Part shown: one piece after another, positions 52,137-61,740 of the stretch
Position numbering within the stretch: position 1 is the first letter of the stretch
Layout of the letters: each line of letters begins with the position of its first letter
Origin: Streptomyces sp. 2131.1
GTDB taxonomy: Bacteria; Actinomycetota; Actinomycetes; Streptomycetales; Streptomycetaceae
Direction of reading: 5' to 3'
Length of the DNA: 64,000 nt
Assembly (NCBI RefSeq): GCF_900105515.1
Contig: NZ_FNSY01000001.1
Coordinates: 2,418,001-2,482,000 of the forward strand
Made by a program: the position numbers and the translations under genes
Notes under the pieces: model-generated
The model's input: the letters and a program-made list of their open reading frames with translations, nothing else
Databases searched by the model: none
What the model was told of the DNA's origin: nothing

Positions 52137-53009
52137 TCCGGCGTTCTCGCCACCCGATACGGAATTCCGGACATCCCCGGAAGCCCCGCCCGCCCCGAAG
52201 AACGCGCCGGGCGTGGTGCCCATGACGCGTCGGAAGGCGGCGATGAAGGAGCTGGACTGCGCGTAGCCGAGGTGCTCGGAGACGGACATCACATCGAAGC
52301 CGTCGGACAGGAGCATCAGCGCCCGGTGTACCCGCAGCATCTGCCGCCACTGCGCGAAGGAGAGCCCGGTCGACTGCCGGAACGCCCGGGTGACCGTGCG
52401 GTCGCTGGTCCCCAGCTCCCGCGCCCATTCCTCCAGCGAGCGGCCGTCGGCGGGGTCGTCCAGCAGTGCCTCGGCGATCGCGTCGATCCGTGGGTCCCCG
52501 GGCAGCCGCAGCGCCAGCTGGTGCTCCGAGGGCTCGATCACGTCGAACACGACGGCCTCCGCCCGCAGCCGGGCCGCCTCGTCGAGATCGGTGCGCGACA
52601 GATGGCTCAGGAGCGATACGAGGAGGGGGGTCATCGCGATGGCCTCCGGCTGCCCGAACGCGAACGGTGTGCGGTCGGGCGCGAAGAAGGCGCTGTGGAA
52701 GCGCGCGCCCTCCGTGGCCCGGCCCGCGTGGACCACTCCGGCGGGCATCCAGAGCCCGTGACCCTCAAACACGGTGAAGACGCGGTCGCCCACCCGGGAG
52801 GTCAGCGTCCCGCCGCGCACCCAGACCAGCTCGTGCAGCCGGTGCGCGTGCTGCGCCCACTCCGTGGGGGCGGGGACGACGCGGAACTCGGCGACGACGG
52901 CACCGGAGTCCGTCGCCCGCTCGGGGAGCGCCCCGGCCCGGCGGATCACCGTGCCCGCCTCGCGCCGCCACAGCCCCGGGCTCGGCTCACCACGGGACGA
53001 CCGGACCAT
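52125..53009 (-). CDS. AraC-family transcriptional regulator
   Basis: 294 residues from the ATG at 53009. TAGACT, a -10-like box, ends 7 nt before this ATG and no ribosome site is seen, so the transcript is probably leaderless; an earlier ATG at 53078 lies upstream of the box. The N-terminal half is a cupin-like ligand domain (about 60-150; HAHRLHELVWVRGGTLTSRV, GHGLWMPAGVVHAGRATEGA). The C-terminal half has two HTH motifs (SLEEWARELGTSDRTVTRAF and SEHLGYAQSSSFIAAFRRVM). It lies immediately upstream of, and on the same strand as, the iron-uptake operon, which it may activate. Confidence 0.9.
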   Translation of the reverse strand: MVRSSRGEPSPGLWRREAGTVIRRAGALPERATDSGAVVAEFRVVPAPTEWAQHAHRLHELVWVRGGTLTSRVGDRVFTVFEGHGLWMPAGVVHAGRATEGARFHSAFFAPDRTPFAFGQPEAIAMTPLLVSLLSHLSRTDLDEAARLRAEAVVFDVIEPSEHQLALRLPGDPRIDAIAEALLDDPADGRSLEEWARELGTSDRTVTRAFRQSTGLSFAQWRQMLRVHRALMLLSDGFDVMSVSEHLGYAQSSSFIAAFRRVMGTTPGAFFGAGGASGDVRNSVSGGENAGLSA

Positions 53010-53016
53010 GCGGACG

Positions 53017-53022
53017 AGTCTA
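53017..53022 (-). promoter_or_regulatory. -10 box of the leaderless AraC transcript
   Basis: TAGACT on the minus strand, 7 nt before the ATG at 53009, with no Shine-Dalgarno sequence. Confidence 0.5.
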
Positions 53023-53127
53023 AGCGCGGGCCCCGATCCGGTTCCCGTTGCGCCGTGTGGCATCGAACTCATCGCCAAGGTCGGCCAAAGCGCGTGTCCC
53101 GCACCTGATTCCGGGCTCCCGGCGACC

Positions 53128-53133
53128 TACGTT
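53128..53133 (+). promoter_or_regulatory. -10 box of the leaderless DUF6542 transcript
   Basis: TACGTT, 6 nt before the GTG at 53140, with no Shine-Dalgarno sequence. Confidence 0.5.
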
Positions 53134-53139
53134 GTCCCG

Positions 53140-53790
53140 GTGGAGCAGCACAGGACACGTCCCCCGCAGCGCAGGCAGACCCGGCAGACCCCGTTGTCCC
53201 CGATCGGGGCGGACCGGGGAGCCAGGAAGGCCGACGGCTCGGGGGCGCTCGGTTACCGGGTGATGAGCGCGCCCGCCGGGCGGGCGGCGTCGCCCGCCGT
53301 GCTCGCCCTGCGCCGGCTGCCCAACCCCCGGCTCACCGGTATCGGCGCCGGGCTGTTCGCGGCGGCCGCGATGTTCCTGATCGGGTGCGTGGACTGGCTG
53401 CTGTTCGACGAGTCCCCGGTCTTCTTCGGGCTGCTGTTCCTACCGGTCAGCGCGCTGACCGCGCTCTGGGTGCGGCCGGCGGACCTGGTGACGGCGCCGA
53501 TCAGCGTGCCGATCGCCTTCGCCGTCGGCGTCGCGCCCATCGCGGGCGGCACCGGCGGTCTCGGCGGCCAGACCATGGCCGTCGTCACCGCACTCGCCGT
53601 GCACGCCGGCTGGCTGTACGGCGGCACCCTCGTCGCCGGCCTCATCGCCTCCGTACGCAAGGTGCGGCTGATGCGGGCCCGGCAGCGGCGCATGATGCTG
53701 GCCGCGCAGACCGCGCGGCCGGCCGCCGCCGGGCCGTCACCGGCGCCCCGCCCGGCCGGGCGGGGCGCCCGCAAGCCGTCGCAGCGCTGA
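53140..53790 (+). CDS. DUF6542-type membrane protein
   Basis: 216 residues from the GTG at 53140, chosen because TACGTT lies 6 nt upstream (leaderless). A basic, Pro/Gln/Arg-rich N-terminal tail (about 1-60) is followed by four hydrophobic segments: LTGIGAGLFAAAAMFLIGCV, FFGLLFLPVSALTALWV, SVPIAFAVGVAPIAG and ALAVHAGWLYGGTLVAGLIA. A basic cytoplasmic tail of about 45 residues closes it. This is the common actinomycete DUF6542 layout; its function is unknown. Its stop codon lies only 4 bp from that of the convergent polyphosphate glucokinase gene. Confidence 0.82.
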   Translation: MEQHRTRPPQRRQTRQTPLSPIGADRGARKADGSGALGYRVMSAPAGRAASPAVLALRRLPNPRLTGIGAGLFAAAAMFLIGCVDWLLFDESPVFFGLLFLPVSALTALWVRPADLVTAPISVPIAFAVGVAPIAGGTGGLGGQTMAVVTALAVHAGWLYGGTLVAGLIASVRKVRLMRARQRRMMLAAQTARPAAAGPSPAPRPAGRGARKPSQR

Positions 53791-53794
53791 GCCG

Positions 53795-54541
53795 TCAGTC
53801 CGAGGCCGCCGCCTTCGCGGCCATCGCCGCGCCCACGATCCCCGCGTTGTTCTGCAGCTCCGCCGGGACCATCTCCGCGCGTACGTGCTCGATCAGCGGC
53901 AGGAACTTGTCGGCCTTGCGGCTGATGCCGCCGCCGATGATGAACAGCTCCGGCGAGAACAGCATCTCCACGTGGGCCAGGTACTTCTGCACCCGGCGGG
54001 CCCAGTGGTGCCAGCCGAGGTCCTCGTCCTCCTTGGCCTTCGTGGACGCGTGCTTCTCCGCGTCGTGGCCGTTCAGCTCCAGGTGGCCGAGCTCCGTGTT
54101 CGGTACGAGCCTGCCGTCGACGAAGAGCGCGCTGCCGATCCCCGTACCGAAGGTCAGCATGATCACCGTGCCCTTGCGGCCCCGGCCCGCGCCGAACGTC
54201 ATCTCGGCGATGCCCGCCGCGTCCGCGTCGTTGAGCACGGTGACCGGGAGGCCCAGTCTGTCGCCGAGCAGGGTGCGGGCGTCCTGGTCGATCCAGCCCT
54301 TGTCGACGTTGGCCGCGGTGCGGGTGACGCCGTCCGTGACGACGCCGGGGAAGGTGATCCCGACCGGGCCCTTCCAGTCGAAGTGGCCGACGACCTCGGC
54401 CACGCACCCGGCCACGTCCTTGGGGGTGGCCGGGTGCGGTGTCAGTACTTTGTGGCGCTCCTGCGCCAGGTCTCCGCGGTCCAGGTCCACGGGAGCACCC
54501 TTGATCCCGGATCCGCCGATGTCCACGCCGAAGATCTCCAT
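53795..54541 (-). CDS. ppgK: Polyphosphate glucokinase (ROK family)
   Basis: 248 residues from the ATG at 54541; TACGGT lies 7 nt upstream, suggesting a leaderless mRNA (GTG at 54550 is the other in-frame choice). ATP/polyP-binding motifs FGVDIGGSGIKGAPVDL and TFGTGIGSALF, catalytic Asp in VLNDADAAG, and the polyP-glucokinase segment NTELGHLELNGHDAEKHAST are seen. It phosphorylates glucose with polyphosphate (or ATP). The ROK zinc-binding Cys cluster is absent, as in other PPGKs. Part of the conserved core block. Confidence 0.95.
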   Translation of the reverse strand: MEIFGVDIGGSGIKGAPVDLDRGDLAQERHKVLTPHPATPKDVAGCVAEVVGHFDWKGPVGITFPGVVTDGVTRTAANVDKGWIDQDARTLLGDRLGLPVTVLNDADAAGIAEMTFGAGRGRKGTVIMLTFGTGIGSALFVDGRLVPNTELGHLELNGHDAEKHASTKAKEDEDLGWHHWARRVQKYLAHVEMLFSPELFIIGGGISRKADKFLPLIEHVRAEMVPAELQNNAGIVGAAMAAKAAASD

Positions 54542-54548
54542 GTGATCC

Positions 54549-54554
54549 ACCGTA
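54549..54554 (-). promoter_or_regulatory. -10 box of the leaderless ppgK transcript
   Basis: TACGGT on the minus strand, 7 nt before the ATG at 54541. Confidence 0.45.
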
Positions 54555-54602
54555 CGGGCAGCGGCGCGCGATCACTCCCGGAACGGCACCCGAAGGCGCC
54601 GG

Positions 54603-55583
54603 TTACTCGCCCTTCAGGGCCGCCGCCTCCGCGCGCAGGTCGCGGCGCAGCTCCTTGGGGAGCGAGAAGACGATGGACTCCTCGGCCGCCTTCACGATCT
54701 CGACGTCCTCGAAACCCCGCTCGGCCAGCCACGCCAGCACGCCGTCGACCAGCACCTCGGGCACGGACGCGCCGGAGGTGACGCCGACCGTCGAGACGCC
54801 GTCGAGCCATGCCTCGTCGATCTCGTCGGCGCCGTCGACCAGGTGGGAGGCGCCGGCGCCCGCGCCGAGGGCGACCTCGACCAGGCGGACCGAGTTGGAG
54901 GAGTTCTTCGAGCCGACGACGATCACCAGGTCCGCGTCGGCGCCCATCTGCTTCACGGCGATCTGGCGGTTCTGCGTGGCGTAGCAGATGTCGTCGCTCG
55001 GCGGCGAGATCAGCAGCGGGAACTTCTCCTTGAGGGCGCCGACCGTCTCCATGGTCTCGTCGACCGAGAGGGTGGTCTGGGAGAGCCAGACGACCTTGGA
55101 GGGGTCGCGCACCTCGACGTTCTCGACGTCCTCGGGGCCGTCGACCAGGGTGATGTGGTCGGGGGCCTCGCCGGAGGTGCCGATGACCTCCTCGTGGCCC
55201 TCGTGGCCGATGAGGAGGATGTCGAAGTCGTCCTGCGCGAAGCGGACGGCCTCCTTGTGGACCTTTGTGACGAGCGGGCAGGTCGCGTCGATCGTGGCGA
55301 GCTTCCGCTCGGCCGCCTCCTGGTGCACGGTCGGGGCGACGCCGTGCGCGGAGAACATGACGATCGAGCCCTCGGGGACCTCCGCCGTCTCCTCGACGAA
55401 GATCGCGCCCTTCTTCTCCAGGGTCTGTACGACGTACTTGTTGTGGACGATCTCGTGGCGCACGTAGACCGGGGAGCCGTACTGCTCCAGGGCCTTCTCC
55501 ACGGCGATCACGGCACGGTCCACGCCCGCGCAGTAGCCACGGGGAGCGGCGAGGAGGACGCGTCGGGGGGTCGTAGCAGTCAT
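54603..55583 (-). CDS. ispH: 4-hydroxy-3-methylbut-2-enyl diphosphate reductase
   Basis: 326 residues from the ATG at 55583 (TACGAT 7 nt upstream; an ATG three codons earlier would lie inside that promoter spacing). The three Fe-S cluster Cys are in [33 protein letters not shown] and [11 protein letters not shown]. Conserved IspH His/Glu sites are present (RHEIVHN, SAHGV, GHEGHEE). It makes IPP and DMAPP in the last step of the MEP pathway. Separate from ppgK by about 60 bp on the same strand; both have their own -10 boxes. Confidence 0.97.
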   Translation of the reverse strand: MTATTPRRVLLAAPRGYCAGVDRAVIAVEKALEQYGSPVYVRHEIVHNKYVVQTLEKKGAIFVEETAEVPEGSIVMFSAHGVAPTVHQEAAERKLATIDATCPLVTKVHKEAVRFAQDDFDILLIGHEGHEEVIGTSGEAPDHITLVDGPEDVENVEVRDPSKVVWLSQTTLSVDETMETVGALKEKFPLLISPPSDDICYATQNRQIAVKQMGADADLVIVVGSKNSSNSVRLVEVALGAGAGASHLVDGADEIDEAWLDGVSTVGVTSGASVPEVLVDGVLAWLAERGFEDVEIVKAAEESIVFSLPKELRRDLRAEAAALKGE

Positions 55584-55590
55584 GCGTCCC

Positions 55591-55596
55591 ATCGTA
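55591..55596 (-). promoter_or_regulatory. -10 box of the leaderless ispH transcript
   Basis: TACGAT on the minus strand, 7 nt before the ATG at 55583. Confidence 0.45.
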
Positions 55597-55666
55597 AGGC
55601 CGTACCGAACGGGCGCGAGGAGCGGCGGGTCGGGAGACTGGTGGCGACGCCGACTACGGAGGGCTC

Positions 55667-57031
55667 ATGGCCGACAGCGCTACGGATTCCGGCTCCACGG
55701 AGAGGGCCCGGCTGCGGCGGACGCTCGGGTTCCGGGACCTGGTGGTCTACGGGCTGCTGTTCATCGCCCCGATGGCGCCCGTCGGCGTGTTCGGGACGCT
55801 CGACGCGAAGTCGGACGGGGCGGTCGCTCTGGTGTACGTCGCCGCGACCGTCGTGATGGCGTTCACCGCGTTCAGCTACGCGCAGATGGTGCGGGTCGCC
55901 CCGATGGCCGGGTCGGTGTTCGCGTACGCCCGCAAGGGGCTCGGCGAGGGGCCGGGCTTCATCGCCGGGTGGATGGCGATGCTGGACTACCTGCTGATCC
56001 CCGCCGTGGCGTACCTCTTCTCCGGGATCGCGATGAACTCGCTGGTGCCGGAGGTCTCGCGGTGGGTGTGGACGGCGCTCGCCGTCGTCGTGACGACGCT
56101 GCTCAACCTGTGGGGCGTGCGCGCCGCCGCCCGGGTCGGCTTCGCGGTGCTCGCGATGGAGATCGTGGTGCTGCTGGTGTTCGTGGTGTCGGCCGTGGTG
56201 GTGCTCGTACGGGACGGGGCGCAGCGGGGCTGGCTGACGCCACTCACCGGGGACTCGGGGTTCTCGACGACGGCGGTGCTGGGCGCGGTGTCCGTGGCGG
56301 TGCTCTCGTATCTCGGCTTCGACGCCATCGCCTCGTTCGCGGAGGAGGTGACGGGCGGCTCGGCGCAGGTGGCGCGGGCGGTGCTGTTGTGCCTGGTGCT
56401 CGCGGGGACGCTGTTCGTGGCGCAGGCGTACCTCGCCGCCCTGCTGGAGCCGATGACCTCGGCGGAGCTGACCGCTGATCCGGGGGCGCAGGGCTCGGCG
56501 TTCTACGACACGGTGGACGCCGCGGTGGGGACCTGGCTGCATGATCTGGTGGCCGTCAGCAAGGCGATCGGGGCGGCGTTCGCGGCGCTGGCGGGGCAGG
56601 CGGCGGCGGGGCGGCTGCTGTTCGCGATGGCCCGTGAGCGGCGGCTGCCGGGGCTGCTGTCCCGGGTGGACGCGCGCTCCGGCGTGCCGCGGACGGCGAT
56701 CCTGATCGCCGCCGTGGTGACGCTGGTGGCGGCGGTGTGGGCGGCGCGGCGCGACGACGGGCTCGACCATCTGGTCTCGGTGGTGGACATCGGGGCGCTG
56801 ACGGCGTTCGTGCTGCTGCACGCGTCGGTGGTCGGCTGGTTCGTGGTGCGGCGGATGGAGGGCGAGCCGATCTGGTGGCGCCATCTGGTGGTGCCGGTGG
56901 TCGGTGCCGGGGTGCTGGTGGCGGTGATCGTGGAGGCGTCGGGGAGCGCGCAGGTGGTGGGCGCCTGCTGGCTTGTGGTGGGGCTCGTGGTGGTGCTGGT
57001 GCAGCGGGGACGGCAGGGCGTGGCCCGCTGA
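55667..57031 (+). CDS. APC-family amino acid permease
   Basis: 454 residues with about 12 membrane helices. Helix 1 has LVVYGLLFIAPMAPVGVFG and helix 6 LSYLGFDAIASFAEEV, the APC signature for substrate binding. SKAIGAAFAALAGQAAAGRL and MARERRLPGLLSRVDARSGV are typical of the cytoplasmic loop after helix 8. GGAGGG precedes the ATG. It is divergent from ispH over 83 bp. It most likely imports an amino acid or polyamine by proton symport; the substrate is not predictable. Confidence 0.92.
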   Translation: MADSATDSGSTERARLRRTLGFRDLVVYGLLFIAPMAPVGVFGTLDAKSDGAVALVYVAATVVMAFTAFSYAQMVRVAPMAGSVFAYARKGLGEGPGFIAGWMAMLDYLLIPAVAYLFSGIAMNSLVPEVSRWVWTALAVVVTTLLNLWGVRAAARVGFAVLAMEIVVLLVFVVSAVVVLVRDGAQRGWLTPLTGDSGFSTTAVLGAVSVAVLSYLGFDAIASFAEEVTGGSAQVARAVLLCLVLAGTLFVAQAYLAALLEPMTSAELTADPGAQGSAFYDTVDAAVGTWLHDLVAVSKAIGAAFAALAGQAAAGRLLFAMARERRLPGLLSRVDARSGVPRTAILIAAVVTLVAAVWAARRDDGLDHLVSVVDIGALTAFVLLHASVVGWFVVRRMEGEPIWWRHLVVPVVGAGVLVAVIVEASGSAQVVGACWLVVGLVVVLVQRGRQGVAR

Positions 57032-57063
57032 ACGGGGAAGGGCCCGTTGTCCGTCCCGGCCGT

Positions 57064-57069
57064 TACGCT
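57064..57069 (+). promoter_or_regulatory. -10 box of the leaderless xseA transcript
   Basis: TACGCT, 7 nt before the ATG at 57077, with no Shine-Dalgarno sequence. Confidence 0.5.
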
Positions 57070-57076
57070 CGCTCGC

Positions 57077-58288
57077 ATGGCTCTGAACACTTCTCCGGAA
57101 GCCCCGCTGCCCGTCGGTGACGTGTCGCGGCTCATCGGCGGCTGGATCGACCGGCTCGGTGCGGTCTGGGTCGAGGGCCAGATCACGCAGCTGTCGCGGC
57201 GGCCGGGTGCCGGTGTGGTGTTCCTGACGCTGCGCGATCCCTCGCACGACATCTCGGTGAGCGTGACGTGCTTCCGGCAGGTCTTCGACCGGATCGCCGA
57301 TGTCGTCTCGGAGGGCGCGCGGGTCGTCGTACTGGCCAAGCCGGAGTGGTACGCGCCCCGGGGGCAGCTCTCGCTGCGGGCGACGGAGATACGGCCTGTC
57401 GGCATCGGCGAGCTGCTGGTGCGCCTTGAGCAGCTGAAGAAGTCCCTGGCGTCCGAGGGGCTGTTCGCACTGGACCGGAAGAAGCCGCTGCCCTTCCTGC
57501 CGCAGCTGATCGGCCTGGTCTGCGGCCGGGCGTCGGCGGCGGAGCGCGATGTCCTGGAGAACGCCCGCCGCCGCTGGCCGGCCGTCCGCTTCGAGGTCCG
57601 CAACACCGCCGTGCAGGGGGTGCACGCGGTGAACCAGGTGGTGCGGGCGGTCAAGGAGCTGGACGGCATCCCGGACGTGGACGTGATCGTCGTGGCGCGC
57701 GGCGGCGGCAGCGTCGAGGACCTGCTGCCGTTCTCGGACGAGGAGCTGATCCGTACGGTCGCGGCCTGCCGTACGCCGGTGGTCTCGGCGATCGGGCACG
57801 AGCCGGACTCCCCGCTCCTCGACCTGGTCGCGGACGTACGGGCGTCCACGCCGACGGACGCGGCGAAGAAGGTCGTGCCCGACGTGGGCGAGGAGCTGGA
57901 CCGCGTCCGGCAGCTGCGGGACCGGGCGCTGCGGACGGTGCGGGGGCTGCTCGACCGGGAGGAGCGGGGCCTGGCCCACGCGCTGGGGCGGCCCTGCATG
58001 GAGCACCCGCAGCGGATGGTGGACGAGCGCGAGGCGGACGTCGACGCGCTGGCCGGGCGCGCCCGCCGGGTGCTCGGCCATCTGCTGGACCGGGCGGACT
58101 CGGAGCTGGCCCACACCAGGGCCCGGGTCCTGGCGCTGTCCCCGGCCGCGACCCTGGAGCGCGGGTACGCGGTGCTCCAGCGCGCCGACGGGCACGTGGT
58201 CCGGGACCCCGAGGACGCGGGCGCGGCCGGTGAAACGCTGCGGGCCCGGGTGTCGGGGGGCGAGTTCGCGGTGCGGGTCGCGGAGTAG
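57077..58288 (+). CDS. xseA: Exodeoxyribonuclease VII large subunit
   Basis: 403 residues from [20 protein letters not shown] at 57077 (TACGCT 7 nt upstream). The OB-fold DNA-binding domain occupies about 15-110 ([33 protein letters not shown]). The catalytic domain (about 130-310) holds [60 protein letters not shown] with the conserved Gly-His-Glu-x-Asp. A helical coiled-coil part binds the small subunit. It degrades single-stranded DNA from both ends. xseB follows within 70 bp. Confidence 0.97.
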   Translation: MALNTSPEAPLPVGDVSRLIGGWIDRLGAVWVEGQITQLSRRPGAGVVFLTLRDPSHDISVSVTCFRQVFDRIADVVSEGARVVVLAKPEWYAPRGQLSLRATEIRPVGIGELLVRLEQLKKSLASEGLFALDRKKPLPFLPQLIGLVCGRASAAERDVLENARRRWPAVRFEVRNTAVQGVHAVNQVVRAVKELDGIPDVDVIVVARGGGSVEDLLPFSDEELIRTVAACRTPVVSAIGHEPDSPLLDLVADVRASTPTDAAKKVVPDVGEELDRVRQLRDRALRTVRGLLDREERGLAHALGRPCMEHPQRMVDEREADVDALAGRARRVLGHLLDRADSELAHTRARVLALSPAATLERGYAVLQRADGHVVRDPEDAGAAGETLRARVSGGEFAVRVAE

Positions 58289-58356
58289 GGGCGGAGCCCC
58301 GGGGCGTACGGGCCCGCCACATACCGATACGGATACCTCTACCTAGGGTGGAACAC

Positions 58357-58593
58357 ATGACGGACGACGGGACGGCGGCCTCCGCCGCGAAGGGCACGCT
58401 CGGCTACGAGCAGGCGCGCGACGAGCTGATCGAGGTCGTGCGCCGGCTGGAGGCGGGCGGGACCTCGCTGGAGGACTCCCTCGCGCTCTGGGAGCGCGGC
58501 GAGGAGCTGGCGAAGGTGTGCCGGCACTGGCTGGAGGGCGCCCGGGCCCGCCTGGACGCCGCGCTGGCGGGGCCGGCGGAGGACGAGGCGTAA
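58357..58593 (+). CDS. xseB: Exodeoxyribonuclease VII small subunit
   Basis: 78 residues starting MTDDGTAASAAKGTLGYEQA. The core LGYEQARDELIEVVRRLEAG, SLEDSLALWERGEELAKVCR is the diagnostic XseB motif. GGGTGG lies just before the ATG at 58357; an ATG three codons upstream is less likely. Several small subunits decorate the coiled-coil of each XseA chain. Same strand as, and 68 bp after, xseA. Confidence 0.95.
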   Translation: MTDDGTAASAAKGTLGYEQARDELIEVVRRLEAGGTSLEDSLALWERGEELAKVCRHWLEGARARLDAALAGPAEDEA

Positions 58594-58741
58594 CGACTTA
58601 TTCCGGTTCTCCGGCGTGAGTCTCCCCACTCCCCATTTAGTTGAACGTTAACGCACTTTCGCCGTACCGTGATCGTCGTGGCCCGATCCCGCGTGTTCGC
58701 GGCCCGCTCCCCCCGTGTACGTCCGGAAGGTAATACGCACG

Positions 58742-59332
58742 ATGTCCCTCGTTCTTGACCCCGCCGCCCAGGACCTGCTGTTCCGCGAGGCCCGCACCGC
58801 CAACACGTTCACCGACGAGCCGGTGACCGACGAGCAGGTCCAGGCCATCTACGACCTGGTCAAGTTCGGCCCGACCGCCTTCAACCAGTCGCCGCTGCGC
58901 GTGGTCCTGGTGCGTTCGGACGACGCTCGCGCGCGCCTCGTCAAGCACATGGCCGAGGGCAACCAGCCGAAGACCTCGACCGCCCCGCTGGTCGCGATCC
59001 TGGCCGCCGACAACGAGTTCCACGAGGAGCTCCCGGCGCTGCTGCCGCACTTCCCGCAGGCCAAGGACATGTTCTTCTCGGAGCGCCCGGTCCGTGAGTC
59101 GGCCGCCTCGCTGAACGCCGCCCTCCAGGCCGCGTACTTCATCATCGGCGTCCGCGCCGCCGGCCTGGCCGCCGGCCCGATGACCGGCTACGACGCCGCG
59201 GGCATCGAGAAGGAGTTCCTGGACGGCGACCACAACGTCCTGATGGTCGTCAACATCGGCAAGCCGGGCGAGGACGCCTGGTTCCCGCGCTCGCCGCGCC
59301 TCGCGTTCGACGAGGTCGTCAAGACCGTCTGA
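58742..59332 (+). CDS. RutE/HadB-like malonic semialdehyde reductase (nitroreductase family)
   Basis: 196 residues, starting MSLVLDPAAQDLLFREARTA, with GGAAGG 11 nt before the ATG. It has the FMN-binding nitroreductase fold: ANTFTDEPVTDEQVQAIYDL, LVKFGPTAFNQSPLRVVLVR, and a C-terminal PRLAFDEVV. The motif set is that of the RutE/YdfG subgroup, which reduces 3-oxopropanoate (malonic semialdehyde) in uracil breakdown; no rut genes are adjacent, so the name is by family only. In the promoter, CGTTAACG (near 58645) is a short palindrome. Confidence 0.88.
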   Translation: MSLVLDPAAQDLLFREARTANTFTDEPVTDEQVQAIYDLVKFGPTAFNQSPLRVVLVRSDDARARLVKHMAEGNQPKTSTAPLVAILAADNEFHEELPALLPHFPQAKDMFFSERPVRESAASLNAALQAAYFIIGVRAAGLAAGPMTGYDAAGIEKEFLDGDHNVLMVVNIGKPGEDAWFPRSPRLAFDEVVKTV

Positions 59333-59355
59333 GCCACCGCCTTCTGAACGGTGAA

Positions 59356-59399
59356 CACGGGGAAGGCCCCGGAGCACTCGCTCCGGGGCCTTCCCCGTG
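59356..59399. terminator. Strong bidirectional terminator
   Basis: A perfect 20-bp stem (CACGGGGAAGGCCCCGGAGC and complement) with loop ACTC, between the convergent nitroreductase and DUF4245 genes. Confidence 0.92.
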
Positions 59400-59425
59400 T
59401 CCGTACGCGGTATCGGTACGCGGCG

Positions 59426-59944
59426 TCAGGACGTCCTGAGCGCCGCCGCCATCTCGGCCAGCCGCTCCGCCGGGGCCGAGCCGGTCACGACCGTCGTCGC
59501 GCCCTTCTCCTCGCGCACCAGCGCGTCGTACTTCGAACCCTCCCAGCGCTGCCAGGTCTGCCCCGCGACCTCCTGCGTGCGCCCGGTGTTCTCGGCCTTC
59601 TGGCTCACCTGGCCGATGTAGAGCTTCGCCGGGGCCGTGGACTGCTCCACCGCGACGTACCCGCCGCCCGGGGCGAGGAAGCCCAGGTGCCAGCTGTCGC
59701 CCTTGTCGCGGCTGTACGTGACCGAGGTGGGCTTCCAGCCCGCGGGCAGACCCTCGGGGGCCGCCACCGGGTACGGCGCGGCGCGCCGCGCCGTCAGGAG
59801 TTCGACCCGGTAGTCGACCGCCTTGATCGGGTCGGCCTTGTCGTCGTGCGGGATGAAGATGTAGACGACACCCGCCACGGCGGCGATCGCCAACAACGAC
59901 AGGATCATGTCCCGGACGGTCTGCTTGCCTCGCTTGCTTGCCAC
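59426..59944 (-). CDS. DUF4245 membrane-anchored protein
   Basis: 172 residues, GTG start at 59944. A short basic N-terminus and one membrane helix ([20 protein letters not shown], about 13-32) lead into an extracellular domain of about 135 residues ([60 protein letters not shown]). The pattern fits DUF4245, found across actinomycetes, often beside glpX. It is divergent from glpX here as well. Function unknown. Confidence 0.88.
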   Translation of the reverse strand: MASKRGKQTVRDMILSLLAIAAVAGVVYIFIPHDDKADPIKAVDYRVELLTARRAAPYPVAAPEGLPAGWKPTSVTYSRDKGDSWHLGFLAPGGGYVAVEQSTAPAKLYIGQVSQKAENTGRTQEVAGQTWQRWEGSKYDALVREEKGATTVVTGSAPAERLAEMAAALRTS

Positions 59945-60087
59945 GCGTCCATCGTCGCATCAGCCCCCGAGCGGCCGGACCGGGGGCCACCCCGCTCAAA
60001 CGTGACCCGGTCTGCTCATTTTATCGACCTGGCGATAGAGTCAGATCACCCTCATCCGGTCGTCGCCGTACAGAAAGGTGCGCTCCG

Positions 60088-61119
60088 ATGTCCGAGCATC
60101 ATCTGCCGTCCCAGCTGGAGGTCTCCCCGGAGGCCCCCGACCGCAACCTCGCCCTGGAGCTGGTCAGGGTCACCGAGGCCGCCGCCATGGCCGCCGGGCG
60201 CTGGGTCGGCCGCGGGGACAAGATCGGGGCCGACGGTGCCGCGGTGAACGCCATGCGGACCCTCGTCTCCACCGTCTCCATGAACGGCGTCGTCGTCATC
60301 GGTGAGGGCGAGAAGGACGAAGCGCCCATGCTGTTCAACGGCGAGCACGTGGGCGACGGGACCGGGCCCGAGGTCGACATCGCCGTCGACCCGATCGACG
60401 GCACGACCCTGAACGCCAAGGGCATGCCCAACGCGATCGCCGTCCTGGCCGCCGCCGACCGGGGCGCCATGTTCGACCCGTCCGCGGTCTTCTACATGGA
60501 CAAGCTGGTCACCGGCCCGGAGGCGGCCGACTTCGTGGACATCAACGCCCCCGTCTCGGCGAACATCCGCCGGGTCGCCCGGGCGAAGAACTCCACGCCC
60601 GAGGACGTCACCGTCGTCGTCCTGGACCGCCCCCGCCACGAGGGCATCGTCAAGGAGATCCGGGAGACCGGCGCCCGCATCAAGTTCATCTCCGACGGCG
60701 ACGTGGCCGGGTCGATCATGGCCGCCCGCGAGGGCACCGGCGTGGACCTGCTCATGGGCATCGGCGGCACGCCCGAGGGCATCATCTCGGCCTGCGCCAT
60801 AAAGTGCCTCGGCGGCGTCATCCAGGGCAAGCTCTGGCCGAAGGACGAGGCCGAGCGGCGGCGCGCCCTGGACGCCGGGCACGACCTGGACCGGGTGCTG
60901 TCCACGGACGACCTGGTCAGCGGGGACAACGTGTTCTTCGTCGCGACCGGGATCACCGACGGCGAGCTGATGCGCGGGGTGCGCTACCGCTCGGAGACGG
61001 CGACCACCGAGTCCATCGTCATGCGGTCCAAGTCCGGCACGATCCGGACGATCAACTCCACCCACCGGCTGTCGAAGCTGCGCGCCTACAGCGCCATCGA
61101 CTTCGACCGGGCGAAGTAG
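60088..61119 (+). CDS. glpX: Class II fructose-1,6-bisphosphatase
   Basis: 343 residues from [20 protein letters not shown] at 60088 with AAAGGTG upstream. Metal and substrate motifs of GlpX are intact: [78 protein letters not shown]. It removes the 1-phosphate from fructose-1,6-bisphosphate in gluconeogenesis and is the main FBPase of Streptomyces. It is divergent from the DUF4245 gene and convergent with the WhiB-like gene. Confidence 0.97.
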   Translation: MSEHHLPSQLEVSPEAPDRNLALELVRVTEAAAMAAGRWVGRGDKIGADGAAVNAMRTLVSTVSMNGVVVIGEGEKDEAPMLFNGEHVGDGTGPEVDIAVDPIDGTTLNAKGMPNAIAVLAAADRGAMFDPSAVFYMDKLVTGPEAADFVDINAPVSANIRRVARAKNSTPEDVTVVVLDRPRHEGIVKEIRETGARIKFISDGDVAGSIMAAREGTGVDLLMGIGGTPEGIISACAIKCLGGVIQGKLWPKDEAERRRALDAGHDLDRVLSTDDLVSGDNVFFVATGITDGELMRGVRYRSETATTESIVMRSKSGTIRTINSTHRLSKLRAYSAIDFDRAK

Positions 61120-61159
61120 CACCCGGGCCCCACCCGCGGCCCGCGTCCGCGCGTCCGCC

Positions 61160-61199
61160 CGAAGAGGCGCCCCCCATGTGCGGTGGGGGCGCCTCTTCG
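61160..61199. terminator. Bidirectional terminator
   Basis: A perfect 15-bp stem (CGAAGAGGCGCCCCC and complement) with a 10-nt loop between the convergent glpX and WhiB-like genes. Confidence 0.85.
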
Positions 61200-61227
61200 T
61201 ACGTACGGATACGGGACCTGGACCGGG

Positions 61228-61572
61228 TCAGCCCGCGGCCTTCAGCTCGACGTCGCGCCGGCGGCGCCGGGCGAGCGCGACACGGCGCTCGGCCGCGGTG
61301 AGGCCGCCCCACACCCCGTACGGCTCCGGCTGCATCAGGGCGTGCTCGCGGCACTCCACCATCACGGGACAGCGCGCGCAGACCCGCTTCGCGGACTCCT
61401 CGCGCGAGAGGCGGGCGGCAGTCGGCTCCTTCGACGGGGCGAAGAACAGCCCGGCTTCGTCCCGGCGGCACACCGCCTCCGAGTGCCAGGGGCCGGCCTG
61501 GTCCTCCCGAGCGGGGGCCCGCTGCGGGGGGACGGCGGCGACCTGCAGGGGCTGATGCGGCAGTTGCAGCAC
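61228..61572 (-). CDS. WhiB-like (Wbl) iron-sulfur regulator
   Basis: 114 residues from a GTG at 61572 with AGGAG 7 nt upstream. It has the four cluster ligands Cys35, Cys65, Cys68 and Cys74 in the C-x29-C-x2-C-x5-C layout (SEAVCRRDEA, RVCARCPVMVEC), the beta-turn motif YGVWGGLTAAER and a basic DNA-binding tail ARRRRRDVELKAAG. Wbl proteins bind sigma-HrdB region 4 and control development or stress genes. Its position next to glpX suggests the wblI-type paralogue (inference from memory of S. coelicolor gene order). Confidence 0.93.
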   Translation of the reverse strand: MLQLPHQPLQVAAVPPQRAPAREDQAGPWHSEAVCRRDEAGLFFAPSKEPTAARLSREESAKRVCARCPVMVECREHALMQPEPYGVWGGLTAAERRVALARRRRRDVELKAAG

Positions 61573-61740
61573 GGTCCACTCCTGACGACGGCTTCGCGAG
61601 CGAGAAGAGACGATGCAGCAGTCCCTACCCGCTGTGCGCGCGCCTATGCACTGAGTGGCACTCAGGTCCGTTTCACGCAATTGCGGTCGAGCGCCTTTCG
61701 GCCGGAAAGAATCCCCGCCGCCGCACCCGGCCGGACGCCC

